Source: Natrinema caseinilyticum (GTDB lineage: Archaea; Halobacteriota; Halobacteria; Halobacteriales; Natrialbaceae). Taken from it: 64,000 nt of DNA. Both the position numbers and the translations under genes were made by a program. The stretch spans positions 3,035,369-3,099,368 of the forward strand of contig NZ_CP100445.1 in the NCBI RefSeq assembly GCF_024227435.1, read 5' to 3'. This document shows positions 42,387 to 51,026 of the stretch, piece by piece (within the stretch, counting starts at the first letter, position 1; every line of letters begins with the position of its first letter). The notes below the pieces were generated by a model. The model had not been told where the DNA came from. It saw only the letters and a list, made by a program, of their open reading frames with translations, and did not search any database.

Positions 42387-44144
42387 CTACCGCGTCCGAT
42401 ACTGCTCGGTCACGTCCGTAAGCGAGACCTCGCCCTCCGGAACGCGATACGCGGCCACGACAGAACGCTCGGCATCCGGACTGTTCGTCGTTTTGTCGAC
42501 AGCGTAGCCGACGTACGTACACGCGTCGTCGGTGAATTCGACCACCGAATACCCCCAGTGATGGCTGTCGAAGAACTCGATGTGCGGATTCATCGCCGGT
42601 ACCAGCCACGACAGCAGCGGCTCGGTGAGCGTCCGCCGCCAGCCGCGAGTCAGATGCAAGGCCTCCGCGACGTTGAGCGAGGTGACGGCGGGCGTCATGA
42701 ACTCGACGCCGATTCGCTCGCCCTGTGCGACGCCCTCGCCGCCCGTGACTCGCCCGGGGTACGACGACTGCGAATACGCGGCGATATAACAGTGCATGTC
42801 ACCGGTCAGTGTCACGAAGTTGTCGACGGCCGCCTCCGCGATCGCCTCGGTGATTTGCATTCGCTCTCTCGTATAGCCGTCCCACCCGCCCTGGACGGGA
42901 TACAGCGAGAGCGGTCCGGAACCGATGCGAAGCGGGACGGTCAGGACCTCGTCGGCCCACACCGTCCACGTCCGTTCCGACCCGGTGATCGTGTCGACGA
43001 GCCACTCGCGCTGGTCTTCGCCGAGCATCGTCCGTCCGGGCGGTTCGCGGTGGGGACCGACGTTGTCGGGCGTCGAGATCGCTTCCCGAGGCGGGTCGCG
43101 GAAGAGACGTTCGTCGGTCATCACGAGCGTCACGAGGTCCCCGAACTCGAGGTCGCGCCAGAGACGGAACCGGTCCTGGAGGTTGTCACCGCCCGGATCG
43201 TAGTGGACGCGAGCGGGCATGTACTCCCACCACGCGTGCATCGCGTCGGCGATGAGGTCCGTCATGAACGCGGAGTCGTCCCCCCGCGGGTGGTCGCCCG
43301 CGGGCGCATCCGTCCGTCTGTCCCAGTACAGATCGTTGACCATCTCGTGATCGTCCCACCCGACGATCAGCGTGTGTGCTTCCAACGCCTCCTGGAGGAA
43401 TCGATCGCTTCGATACGTCCGATACAGGTACCGGTAGTCCGCGAGGCCCCACACGCGACCGTTTCCGCTGGGCAAGGCCTTCTCGCGCCCGGGGTAGTCG
43501 TACGACCCGAGGCCCTTGAAGTCGCCGTCGTCGGACTCGTAGATGAAGTCGCCGACGTGGACGAGGAAATCGACGTCCTCGTCGGCGACGTAGTGGTACG
43601 CGGGGTAATACCCGTTGAGAAAGTTCTGACAGGCGAGGACCGCGAACCGGACGCGCTCGAGCGACGCGTCGGGCGCGGGAAGCGTCCGGCACCGTCCGAC
43701 CCGCGAGGCCGTGTCGCGGTAGTAGAACCGATAGTGGTATTCGCGGTCCGAGTCGAGGTGGCCGTCGAGGTCGACTTTCACGGTGTAGTCGTGTGCTCGG
43801 ATCTGCTCGGCATCGGTGACCACGCCCTCGTAGACGACGTCGTCGAGGTCGGGATCGCGGGCCACTCGCACGGCCAGTCGCTCGTCCGGGTCGAAGACGG
43901 CGGGCGACAGTCGCGTCCAGAGGATGACGCCGGTCGGGGTCGGCCCGCCGCTGGCGACCGACTGGGGAAACACCGCGTCCGGATCCGCGTCCGGGTCGTA
44001 CTCGAACCGGCCGGTGTCCGCGTCGGGATCGAAATCGGCCGCGACGGCGAGGTCGTGCGAGTCCAGTTCGGACAGGAGTTCGGCGTGATCGTTGGCGCCG
44101 CGTCCCGGCTCGTCGCGCCCGTCCAGATCGATGTCGTCCGCCAT
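42387..44144 (-). CDS. PhoD-like alkaline phosphatase
   Basis: 585 residues. PhoD signatures: SVASGGPTPTGVILWTRLSP (N-terminal domain), FAVLACQNFLNGYYPAYHYVADEDVDFLVHVGDFIYE (metal-binding Cys and Asp), HTLIVGWDDHEMVNDLYW (Asp/Asn/His), LTGDMHCYIAAY. The family hydrolyses phosphomono/diesters using Fe and Ca. Unlike secreted PhoD, no Tat or Sec signal is seen at the N-terminus (MADDIDLDGRDEPG), so it may be cytoplasmic or the start may be misplaced downstream of a lost signal. Confidence 0.9.
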   Translation of the reverse strand: MADDIDLDGRDEPGRGANDHAELLSELDSHDLAVAADFDPDADTGRFEYDPDADPDAVFPQSVASGGPTPTGVILWTRLSPAVFDPDERLAVRVARDPDLDDVVYEGVVTDAEQIRAHDYTVKVDLDGHLDSDREYHYRFYYRDTASRVGRCRTLPAPDASLERVRFAVLACQNFLNGYYPAYHYVADEDVDFLVHVGDFIYESDDGDFKGLGSYDYPGREKALPSGNGRVWGLADYRYLYRTYRSDRFLQEALEAHTLIVGWDDHEMVNDLYWDRRTDAPAGDHPRGDDSAFMTDLIADAMHAWWEYMPARVHYDPGGDNLQDRFRLWRDLEFGDLVTLVMTDERLFRDPPREAISTPDNVGPHREPPGRTMLGEDQREWLVDTITGSERTWTVWADEVLTVPLRIGSGPLSLYPVQGGWDGYTRERMQITEAIAEAAVDNFVTLTGDMHCYIAAYSQSSYPGRVTGGEGVAQGERIGVEFMTPAVTSLNVAEALHLTRGWRRTLTEPLLSWLVPAMNPHIEFFDSHHWGYSVVEFTDDACTYVGYAVDKTTNSPDAERSVVAAYRVPEGEVSLTDVTEQYRTR

Positions 44145-44209
44145 ACACCACCAGTTGGAAAACGCGGGGTTGTAGCTCTATGGGTACGGGACACGGGGGA
44201 ACGACCCGC

Positions 44210-44767
44210 TCATCGATCCGCCGGCTCGCGGGCCGGCGGCCCGCCGTCGCGGCGCGATTCGAGAAACGCGTCTTCGTCGTCGGAGAGGTCGCGCTCGCGG
44301 AATTCGTCGAGACCCGCCTGGTAGCGGTCGCGCTCGTCCCGGGCTTGCCGGTCCGCGTCCGTCGTCGCCGCGGGATACTCGAGGACGAGTTCGGCGATGC
44401 CGGTCGTGTCACCGGTGTAGGCGAAGCCGGTCCGGTAGAGCGCCTCGTAGGCGTAGGGGTTGTTGACCGCGATCCGAAGCCGGTCGTAGCCGCGCTCGAT
44501 GGCCCGGTCGCGGACCCGCCGGAGGAGCGCGGGACCGATCCCCTCGCCGCGGCGGTCGCGGGCGACGGTCACGTAGCGCACCCACAGCGTCTCGTCGTCG
44601 GTGCGGTCCGGACTGAATGCGACCGCCGCGACGATCGTTCCGTCGTCGGCTCGAGCCACCGCCTTGCCCGTGTTCGTCATGACGAACTTCCCGGCGTAGC
44701 TGAACCGCTCGTGGTCGAGTCTGAGCCTCGGTCCGTCGGGCGGCCAGCCGAGCAGTTCGTACTCCAC
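44210..44767 (-). CDS. GNAT-family N-acetyltransferase
   Basis: 185 residues, GTG start (VEYELLGWPPDGP). GNAT core: GTIVAAVAFSPDRTD, LWVRYVTVARDRRGEGIGPALL (acetyl-CoA loop R-R-x-E-G-I-G), RLRIAVNNPYAYEALYRTGFAYTG. A charged C-terminal extension of ~45 residues follows. Convergent toward the PhoD-like gene only in orientation; acceptor unknown. Confidence 0.88.
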   Translation of the reverse strand: MEYELLGWPPDGPRLRLDHERFSYAGKFVMTNTGKAVARADDGTIVAAVAFSPDRTDDETLWVRYVTVARDRRGEGIGPALLRRVRDRAIERGYDRLRIAVNNPYAYEALYRTGFAYTGDTTGIAELVLEYPAATTDADRQARDERDRYQAGLDEFRERDLSDDEDAFLESRRDGGPPAREPADR

Positions 44768-44887
44768 GGGATCGCTTGGCGGCCGATCCACAACAATGTG
44801 CGGTATTCGGACGAGTCGTCCGGCGTGAGACTGCCGAACGGCTACCTGACGAACACTTTTGGACGCGTTCGTCGTACCGTCGCACCG

Positions 44888-45445
44888 ATGGAGGGGGAAT
44901 CCAACACAGCGGCCGCATTCGGGCTGAGCGACAGCGCCGGACGGATCGTCGGCGGTGCGCTCGGCGGTGCGCTCGGCGCGATCGCATTCGGGGTCGTCAT
45001 GGTGCTGTTCGAGCCCGGCGTCGTCTCGTCCGCGATTCCCGCGATCTACGGCCTCCAGCCCGTCGATCCCCTCGGCTGGTCGATCCACATCGCCCACGGA
45101 ATCGTCCTCGGTGTCATCTTCGGCCTGATCGTCACCCGAGACCCGATCCTCGGCGTGCTTCGGACCGACGTCGAAACGGACGTCGTCTCCCGAACGGGCA
45201 TCATCGTGCGGACGATCGCCGCGGGATTCGTCTTCGGCCTGACGGTCTGGGCGATCCTCCCGCTGCTCGTCCTCCCCGTCTGGGTGGACGCGGTCAGCAC
45301 CGGCGGCGGCGAGACGTTTCCGGCGACCGCCGCGACGAGCCTCTTCGGCCACCTCCTGTACGGCACCATCCTCGGCATCGTCTTCGCCGCGACGGTCGAC
45401 CTCCGTGCCTATACGAGCAGGAGGCCGCTTTCGGAGGACCAGTGA
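44888..45445 (+). CDS. Four-helix membrane protein, unknown
   Basis: 185 residues. Glycine-rich hydrophobic helices: RIVGGALGGALGAIAFGVVM, WSIHIAHGIVLGVIFGLIV, TIAAGFVFGLTVWAILPLLV and SLFGHLLYGTILGIVFAATV. The paired His-bearing helices (HIAHG, FGHLLYG) and GALGG recall haloarchaeal proteins annotated as histidine-kinase-like membrane domains, but no kinase part exists. Function unknown. Upstream of, and in line with, the ABC exporter genes (108 bp gap). Confidence 0.82.
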   Translation: MEGESNTAAAFGLSDSAGRIVGGALGGALGAIAFGVVMVLFEPGVVSSAIPAIYGLQPVDPLGWSIHIAHGIVLGVIFGLIVTRDPILGVLRTDVETDVVSRTGIIVRTIAAGFVFGLTVWAILPLLVLPVWVDAVSTGGGETFPATAATSLFGHLLYGTILGIVFAATVDLRAYTSRRPLSEDQ

Positions 45446-45512
45446 CCGAGCGACTCGCGAATCGTCGAGGACCGAGACGCCGGGTCGAACGACCGCTGGA
45501 ACCGACGAGCGT

Positions 45513-45530
45513 TTACCGACCGACCGGTAA
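45513..45530. promoter_or_regulatory. Inverted repeat at the ABC-exporter promoter
   Basis: TTACCGACCGACCGGTAA: 6-bp arms TTACCG/CGGTAA with a 6-bp spacer. It begins 41 bp before the ATG at 45554 and overlaps the GTTTACC TATA-like box. The ACCGACCGGT core is like TetR-family operators of exporters. No TetR gene is adjacent. Confidence 0.45.
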
Positions 45531-45553
45531 GTCAGGTACCACGGCGACCCTCC

Positions 45554-46741
45554 ATGGATGCAATACAGGTCGATGGCGTCACGAAGGAGTTCGACGGCGT
45601 CACCGCGGTCGACGACCTCACGTTCGCGGTCGAGCGCGGTGAATTGTTCGGCCTGCTCGGCCCGAACGGGGCGGGCAAGTCCACGCTGATCAACATGCTC
45701 GTGACGCTTTTGCCGCCGAGTTCGGGCACTGCGACCGTCAACGGCTACGATATCCGATCCGAAACGGGGGCGGTTCGGTCGAGTCTCGGCATCGTCTTTC
45801 AGGAACCCGCACTCGACGAGGAACTCACGGGCGCGGAGAACCTGGCGTTTCACTCGCGGCTGTACGGACAAGACCCGGCCGAACGGGCCCGTCGAATCGA
45901 CGAGGTGCTCGAGCTCGTCGGCCTCGACGCCGAGCGCGACGACCCCGTCCGCACCTACTCCGGCGGGATGAAGCGCCGCCTCGAGATCGGCCGCGGCTTG
46001 CTTCACGAACCGGCGGTCCTCTTCCTCGACGAACCGACCGTCGGACTGGACGCGCGCACCCGACGGGACACCTGGGAGTACATCGAGCGATTGAACGACG
46101 ACGCGGGCGTCTCGATCGTGTTGACGACCCACTACATCGAAGAAGCCGACCACCTCTGTGACCGCGTGGCGATCATCGACGACGGCGATATCGTCGCGAT
46201 CGATACCCCCGCGGCGCTCAAAGGTTCGCTCGGCGGCGACGTCGTCGCACTCGAGTTCGCGGACGACGGCCCGCCCGTCGGACTGCTCGAGCGGTTCGAA
46301 GCCCAGCCCTGGTGTCGCGAGTCCGTCGTCGTCGACGGCGGCGTTCACGTCACCGTCGACGACGGCGAGGCGCGGATCGCCGACCTCGTCAGACTCGCCG
46401 ACGAAACGGGCGGTCGGATCTCGTCCGTGGACCGCCGGGAGCCGACCCTCGAGAACGCGTTCCTCGACCTGACCGACCGCTCGAACGGGAGCGACGAACG
46501 CGACGCGGCGACGCTCGGCGGCGACAGCGGCGCCGGGAGAACGGCGGAATCCGGCGAGCGAGACCCGGAAACGGACTCCGATACGGACTCGAGGGTAAGC
46601 TCGGACTCCGATGGAGACACGAGGGTAGGCTCGGACTCCGATACAGACTCGAGGGCGGGCTCCGACTCGAATTCGAGGGCGAGTTCCGACGCGGGAACGG
46701 ACGGCCGCTCGAGTTCGATCTCCACGGAGGACCGATCGTGA
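45554..46741 (+). CDS. ABC transporter ATP-binding protein (DrrA/daunorubicin-resistance type)
   Basis: 395 residues. ABC ATPase domain with Walker A GPNGAGKST (about 36-44), Q-loop VFQEPALDEELTG, signature YSGGMKRRLEIGRG (about 135-148), Walker B VLFLDEPTVGLD (about 155-166) and the H-loop LTTHY. A C-terminal DrrA-type domain follows (VALEFADDGPPVGLLERFEA ... LENAFLDLT). The last ~75 residues are a low-complexity Ser/Asp tail produced by a 30-bp tandem repeat, unusual for the family. Overlaps the permease gene by 4 bases (GTGA). Confidence 0.93.
   Translation: MDAIQVDGVTKEFDGVTAVDDLTFAVERGELFGLLGPNGAGKSTLINMLVTLLPPSSGTATVNGYDIRSETGAVRSSLGIVFQEPALDEELTGAENLAFHSRLYGQDPAERARRIDEVLELVGLDAERDDPVRTYSGGMKRRLEIGRGLLHEPAVLFLDEPTVGLDARTRRDTWEYIERLNDDAGVSIVLTTHYIEEADHLCDRVAIIDDGDIVAIDTPAALKGSLGGDVVALEFADDGPPVGLLERFEAQPWCRESVVVDGGVHVTVDDGEARIADLVRLADETGGRISSVDRREPTLENAFLDLTDRSNGSDERDAATLGGDSGAGRTAESGERDPETDSDTDSRVSSDSDGDTRVGSDSDTDSRAGSDSNSRASSDAGTDGRSSSISTEDRS
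46571..46684 (+). repeat. 30-bp tandem repeat inside the ABC ATPase gene
   Basis: Units at 46571-46600, 46601-46630, 46631-46660 and a partial fourth to 46684, with consensus TCGGACTCCGATACAGACTC followed by GAGGGTAGGC. The unit is 30 bp, in phase, encoding about ten residues of the type S-D-S-D-T-D-S-R-V-G. The repeat array makes the disordered C-terminal tail of the protein. Confidence 0.75.
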
Positions 46742-47508
46742 TCCCCGTCGACGGCCGGGCGATCTACGGGCTCTGGCTCCGCGACACGAAACGGTTTCTG
46801 CGAACGCCGTCGCGGATCGTCGGCTCGCTGGCGACCCCGCTGCTGTTTCTCGTCTTCATGGGCGTCGGCTTTCAGGGGGCGGCGATTCCGGGACTTCCCG
46901 AGGACGTCGACTACCTCCAGTACCTCGTGCCCGGCATCGTCGGCTTTACCATGCTGTTCGGTGCCTCCTTCGCCGGCCTCTCGATCCTCGCCGATCAGGA
47001 CGTCGGCTTCCTGAAGGAAATCCTCGTCGCACCCGTCAGCCGCACGTCGATCGTCCTCGGCCGGATCGCCGGCGGGTCGACCACGGCGCTCGTCCAGGCG
47101 CTGCTCATCCTCGGACTCTCGGTTCCGCTCGGATTCGAGCCCGCGAGTTACCTCTCGATGCCTCTCGCGCTCGTCTTCCTCGTCCTCCTCGCGGTCACCT
47201 TCGTCGGCTTCGGCATCGCGCTCGCCTCCCAGTTCAGCGACAGCGAAGGGTTCGGCCTGATCGTTCAGTTCGTCATCTTCCCGCTTTTCTTCCTCTCCGG
47301 CGCGCTGTACCCGCTCGAGGGACTGCCCGGGTCGATCCGGTACGCGGCGTACGCGAACCCGTTGACCTACGGCGTCGACGGCCTGCGGGCCGTCCTGGTC
47401 GGTACGTCGTCGTTCCCCGTTCTCGTCGACTTCGGCGCACTCCTCGTCTCCTCGGCCGCGATGGTCGCGATCGGCGCATTCCTGTTCGAACGCGTCGAGG
47501 CGGTCTGA
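46738..47508 (+). CDS. ABC-2 type transporter permease (DrrB-like)
   Basis: 256 residues, GTG start overlapping the ATPase stop (GTGA). Six hydrophobic segments of the ABC-2 fold: IVGSLATPLLFLVFMGVG, YLVPGIVGFTMLFGASFAGLS, TTALVQALLILGLSV, LALVFLVLLAVTFVGFGIAL, GLIVQFVIFPLFFLSGALYPL (the LSGALYPLEGLP signature), VDFGALLVSSAAMVAIGAF. Forms an exporter with the upstream ATPase for lipids, drugs or polysaccharides; substrate not known. Confidence 0.93.
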   Translation: MIPVDGRAIYGLWLRDTKRFLRTPSRIVGSLATPLLFLVFMGVGFQGAAIPGLPEDVDYLQYLVPGIVGFTMLFGASFAGLSILADQDVGFLKEILVAPVSRTSIVLGRIAGGSTTALVQALLILGLSVPLGFEPASYLSMPLALVFLVLLAVTFVGFGIALASQFSDSEGFGLIVQFVIFPLFFLSGALYPLEGLPGSIRYAAYANPLTYGVDGLRAVLVGTSSFPVLVDFGALLVSSAAMVAIGAFLFERVEAV

Positions 47509-47806
47509 GACGGGGATTCGGACCGGTCGGATCGACGAGCGCCGAAGAGCAGCCGTTCGAGAAACGACCGGCGGGCCGACGGGACGTTCGTCGAGAGGCG
47601 TCGTCGTCACCGAACCGAGGACAGCGACGGTCCCACGCTGCACGGGCGGCGTCACCGACTACCGCCACACGGGACCGGGAGACCGCCCGTTGGATACGAG
47701 CCTCGTCGCTCCGCGGGAGAATCCGAAAACTGTCATAGACAAGGATATGACATCGATATTATTTCAGCCCGATAGTGCGAACCTTACTCGGCCAAACACC
47801 CCGATT
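47509..47806. other. Intergenic region, about 300 bp
   Basis: After the permease stop, GC-rich DNA gives way at about 47720 to AT-rich promoter DNA of the Tat/PQQ gene pair. No gene recognised; open frames are not haloarchaeal in composition. Confidence 0.45.
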
Positions 47807-47837
47807 CCAAATGACATTATCAAAATATGTAATTTGG
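47807..47837 (+). promoter_or_regulatory. 11-bp-arm inverted repeat overlapping the promoter of the Tat/PQQ pair
   Basis: Left arm CCAAATGACAT (47807-47817) and right arm ATGTAATTTGG (47827-47837) match at 10 of 11 positions around a 9-bp AT-rich spacer. The AAATATGTAAT region inside is the best TATA candidate, so a bound protein would control initiation. A GGGAGGG ribosome binding site follows at 47864-47870, 7 bases before the ATG. Confidence 0.55.
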
Positions 47838-47877
47838 ATAGCATTATGGCGGCCGGTGTGCTAGGGAGGGCTAGATC

Positions 47878-48813
47878 ATGTCATATGGTCACAACCAACG
47901 TGCCGTAGCACGCGAGGACAGACGAGAGTTCCTCAAAGTGCTCGGCGTTACCGGAACCGCGGCGGCGGGCGGGGCGACGCTGTCGGAGGTTCGCGACGGG
48001 ATGACTGCGGGGACGGCCGAGAAACTCGCACCGATCGGGGAAGCGATCGAAGCCGACCTGACGGGATCGCTCGACGCGGGGTTGCTCGCTACCCACGGAG
48101 CGGCGGTCGCCGATGCGGTGAGTAGCCTTCCGGAGACTATCGAATACGGATTACCGCGGGCGGAGCCCCGGACCGAATTCGCATCGATAGCGGAGGCGGG
48201 ATGGCCGATCTACGATCATCTCGACGAAGCCGGGTTCTTCGAGAGTACGACCGACCATCTCCCGCGGTTCTCACCCGAGTCCCTCGAGACCGCAGTCGCG
48301 ACGTTCGTCGAATCGGAACAGTCCGTCGATCCACTCACAGCTCTCGGGTTCGACTCGGGGAAAGGAGTCTCGCTGCTCGCAACGGTCATCGCGAACGCCG
48401 AGGAGTTGAGCACACACCACTGGGTCGCAACGGACGAAATTCCGCGCGAGCGGATCGAATTCGGTGACGCGATCCCGCCGATGACGATGGGCGCCGCCGG
48501 CGGGGTCCTCCTCTGGCTCGACGACCTCGACGGGCACCTGTGGCGGCAGGCGAACCTCCTGACCGAGGAAATCCACGCGAACGCGGTCTGGCACGGTCAG
48601 TCGATGGGCGCCGGCTTCTTCCTGATGGCCGAGGGCGCGAAGGCGATCGCCACCGAAGACGCGAGTCTCTCGGACGGCGAACTCGGCGGACTTCTGTCGA
48701 CCGGGTTCGCCGTTCAGGCCATCGCACAGGGGCTGTTGCCCCAGGACGTCTACTGGGTCACGGACGAAATGCGCGGAGAGACCGCAGTCGATCTCGAGAC
48801 AATCACGGAGTGA
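47878..48813 (+). CDS. Tat-signal protein of unknown family, paired with the PQQ-type dehydrogenase
   Basis: 311 residues. N-terminus has a twin-arginine motif AREDRREFLKVLGVTGTAAAGG (R-R-x-F-L-K then a weakly hydrophobic stretch), typical of Tat export. The rest is soluble and helical (ADLTGSLDAGLLATHGAAVADAVSSLPET; DLDGHLWRQANLLTEEIHAN; GAGFFLMAEGAKAIATEDASL). No cofactor motif recognised. Has a Shine-Dalgarno site, unlike most genes here. Its stop is 5 bp before the dehydrogenase start. It could be a co-exported subunit that carries the signal for both. Confidence 0.8.
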   Translation: MSYGHNQRAVAREDRREFLKVLGVTGTAAAGGATLSEVRDGMTAGTAEKLAPIGEAIEADLTGSLDAGLLATHGAAVADAVSSLPETIEYGLPRAEPRTEFASIAEAGWPIYDHLDEAGFFESTTDHLPRFSPESLETAVATFVESEQSVDPLTALGFDSGKGVSLLATVIANAEELSTHHWVATDEIPRERIEFGDAIPPMTMGAAGGVLLWLDDLDGHLWRQANLLTEEIHANAVWHGQSMGAGFFLMAEGAKAIATEDASLSDGELGGLLSTGFAVQAIAQGLLPQDVYWVTDEMRGETAVDLETITE

Positions 48814-48818
48814 TTCCG

Positions 48819-50567
48819 ATGAGACGAAATCCCGAACACACGAACGTGATCGAACCGGAAGAGCGACTCAGCCACCTCGATGCGGGCCCCATCCCGAACC
48901 AGAATCGGGTCCGACAGAACGCCGAGGTCCCGGGGTCGGACGTGAGCGACGAACTCCTTCGCGAAGACGGACAGCGGGCCGATTCGTGGCTCCACTACAA
49001 CAAGGGAGCCGAACAGATCGGGTCGTCTCCCGCAAACCGGATCACACCGGAGACTATCGAAGACCTGACTCTCGAATACACGGTCGACACGGTGAACGGA
49101 CTGGGCGACTGCGTCGCCGAAGGTCAGGAGGCCAATCCCACGATCGTTCCCGGGGATCCGCCGGTCATATACCTCTCTCAGGGGAAGATGCACGTCAACG
49201 CGCTGAACGCGCGAACGGGAGAGGGGTACTGGAAGTTCGAATACGGAATCGAGGAGATAGACGCGTCCGGAGTGAGAAATCGCGGCGTCGCCGTCTGGAA
49301 GGATACGGCCTACGTCGCGTTCCCCGACGAGACGGCCGTTCCCCCGCGCCTCGTAGCGATCGACAGGTACACGGGAGAACAACGGTGGGAAGTGAACCTG
49401 ATGACCGAGGAGCAACGGGAGTTCGACGCGCCCCTCGCCGACAGACTGTTCATCACGCAGGAGCCGATGGTCTACGACGGGACGGTGTTCATCGGCCAGT
49501 CGTCGGACAAGGCGGCCTGGACGTACCTCCTCGCGTTCGACGCCGAAACGGGCGAACAGCGCTGGAAGTGGCAGGTCGGAAAGCCCGACGAGTGGGTCGG
49601 TGAGACCTGGCAGTTCTCCAGCGGGGCGGCGTGGATGACGCCGACGGTCGACCCCACGAGCGGGACGGTGTTCTTCTCGACCACGAATCCGGACCCCATG
49701 CTGAACGGCGTCGTCCGACCCGGACCGAACAAGCATACGCAGTCGATCGTGGCCCTCGACGCCGAGACCGGCGAGCGCAAGTGGTCCCACCAGATGCTCG
49801 CCCACGAACTCTGGGACTACGACGCCTCGAATTCGCCCTTCGTCTTCGACATGGAAGTCGACGGCGAGGAGCGTCGCGTCGTCGCCCAGGCCGGCAAAGT
49901 CGGCTGGTTGTACGTCTTCGACGCCGAGAACGGACGACTGCTCGAGCGGTCCGCGGCCTTCACTCGACAGGATCACTGGGGCGAGGGCTTCCTGAACTTC
50001 CCGCCGGCCGGCGAGGACAACCAAAAGGAGATGTGGCCCAGCTTCAACGGTGCCCACGAGTGGCTCCCGGAATCGTACAGCCCGCAGACCGGGCTGTACT
50101 ACACCGGTTCCAACGACAACGTCATGACCGTGGCGTACGATTCGGAGTGGGAGTACGACTCGAGCAAGAACTACGCCGACAGCTTCGCTATCGGCGGCTA
50201 CATCGGCTATCCGGACACCGCCGACGTCGAAAGCCGAGTCGCCGCCATCGATCCCGCGACCGGCGACATCGAGTGGACCCACACACTCGAAGACGTCCCG
50301 ACGGACTCCCCGGCGGGCCATCCGTTCACGGGTGGGACGACCGCGACGGCGGGCGGCGTCGTCTTCCACGGATCGTCGGGCGGTCATCTGGTCGCCCTCG
50401 ACGCGACGACCGGCGACCGACTCTGGAGAGCGGATACCGGCGGTCGGATCGCCGCCCAGCCGGTCGTCTGGGACGATCCCGAGGCGGGCACGCAGTACGT
50501 GGCCGTCACATCGAACAGCGAACAACTCCACGTGTACGGTCTCGAGGCCGAACCGGGGGACGAATAG
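48819..50567 (+). CDS. PQQ-dependent (quinoprotein) alcohol/glucose-type dehydrogenase
   Basis: 582 residues, an eight-bladed beta-propeller with repeated W-motif docking segments of the type LDAETGERKWSHQ, FDAETGEQRWKWQ, IDPATGDIEWTH and LDATTGDRLWRAD. Segments WAWTYLLAFD-like blades and NWGSSP-type entries (LHYNKGAEQIGSSPANRIT) agree with quinoprotein alcohol dehydrogenases. No signal peptide or heme c site is visible (MRRNPEHTNVIEPEERLS). Probably works outside the membrane if exported with its Tat-bearing neighbour. Electron acceptor unknown. Confidence 0.9.
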   Translation: MRRNPEHTNVIEPEERLSHLDAGPIPNQNRVRQNAEVPGSDVSDELLREDGQRADSWLHYNKGAEQIGSSPANRITPETIEDLTLEYTVDTVNGLGDCVAEGQEANPTIVPGDPPVIYLSQGKMHVNALNARTGEGYWKFEYGIEEIDASGVRNRGVAVWKDTAYVAFPDETAVPPRLVAIDRYTGEQRWEVNLMTEEQREFDAPLADRLFITQEPMVYDGTVFIGQSSDKAAWTYLLAFDAETGEQRWKWQVGKPDEWVGETWQFSSGAAWMTPTVDPTSGTVFFSTTNPDPMLNGVVRPGPNKHTQSIVALDAETGERKWSHQMLAHELWDYDASNSPFVFDMEVDGEERRVVAQAGKVGWLYVFDAENGRLLERSAAFTRQDHWGEGFLNFPPAGEDNQKEMWPSFNGAHEWLPESYSPQTGLYYTGSNDNVMTVAYDSEWEYDSSKNYADSFAIGGYIGYPDTADVESRVAAIDPATGDIEWTHTLEDVPTDSPAGHPFTGGTTATAGGVVFHGSSGGHLVALDATTGDRLWRADTGGRIAAQPVVWDDPEAGTQYVAVTSNSEQLHVYGLEAEPGDE

Positions 50568-51026
50568 CGCGGGACGCCACGCGGTCGCGCCCGTGGGTGG
50601 CAACGCCGGATTGACGCATCGGATATCTCGTGACGCACGCGGCAACCGGCGTCAGCGGCGCCGACAGCGACGGCGCATCCGTCGCGGTCGATTCGACGGA
50701 CCCGGCGGCTCTCGTCCGGACGGAACGGGCGTGGCTCGAGCGGAACGCGGACCGAATATCGGACCGCGCGGTGGAAACCGGACGTCGTGGTCGGTCGTTC
50801 CGCCGTCTTCGATGCGGACGACGCCCACCCGATACGCCGGCGGCGAACGCGGCGAATCGATCGGGAGCAGTAATTTCGGTGCGTCCACGGCAGTGCTCTC
50901 GAGACGCGAGCGATTCCGTGGCAGTTATTGCTGCAATCCGCGGTCGCGCGGGTAAAACGGCCAATAATACGCACCAGCCCACCGTTTTAGCCCGGTTAGT
51001 CCGTAGGAACGGATGTGAGCCACCCA
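50568..51026. other. Intergenic region, about 460 bp, no gene recognised
   Basis: An open frame from GTG at 50630 contains one helix-like acidic stretch but soon turns Arg-rich, so it may be a decayed gene. CGTTTTAGCC near 50985-50994 is the TATA candidate for the next small gene. Confidence 0.45.

Noticed and set aside
42240-44324. A 694-codon plus-strand frame
   Set aside because: Antisense to the PhoD-like phosphatase.
48750-50645. A 631-codon minus-strand frame
   Set aside because: Antisense to the PQQ-type dehydrogenase, whose propeller repeats are unmistakable.
50630-51026. A GTG-start gene after the dehydrogenase
   Set aside because: Only a short acidic segment looks coding; the rest is Arg/Ser-rich and runs across the promoter of the next small gene.
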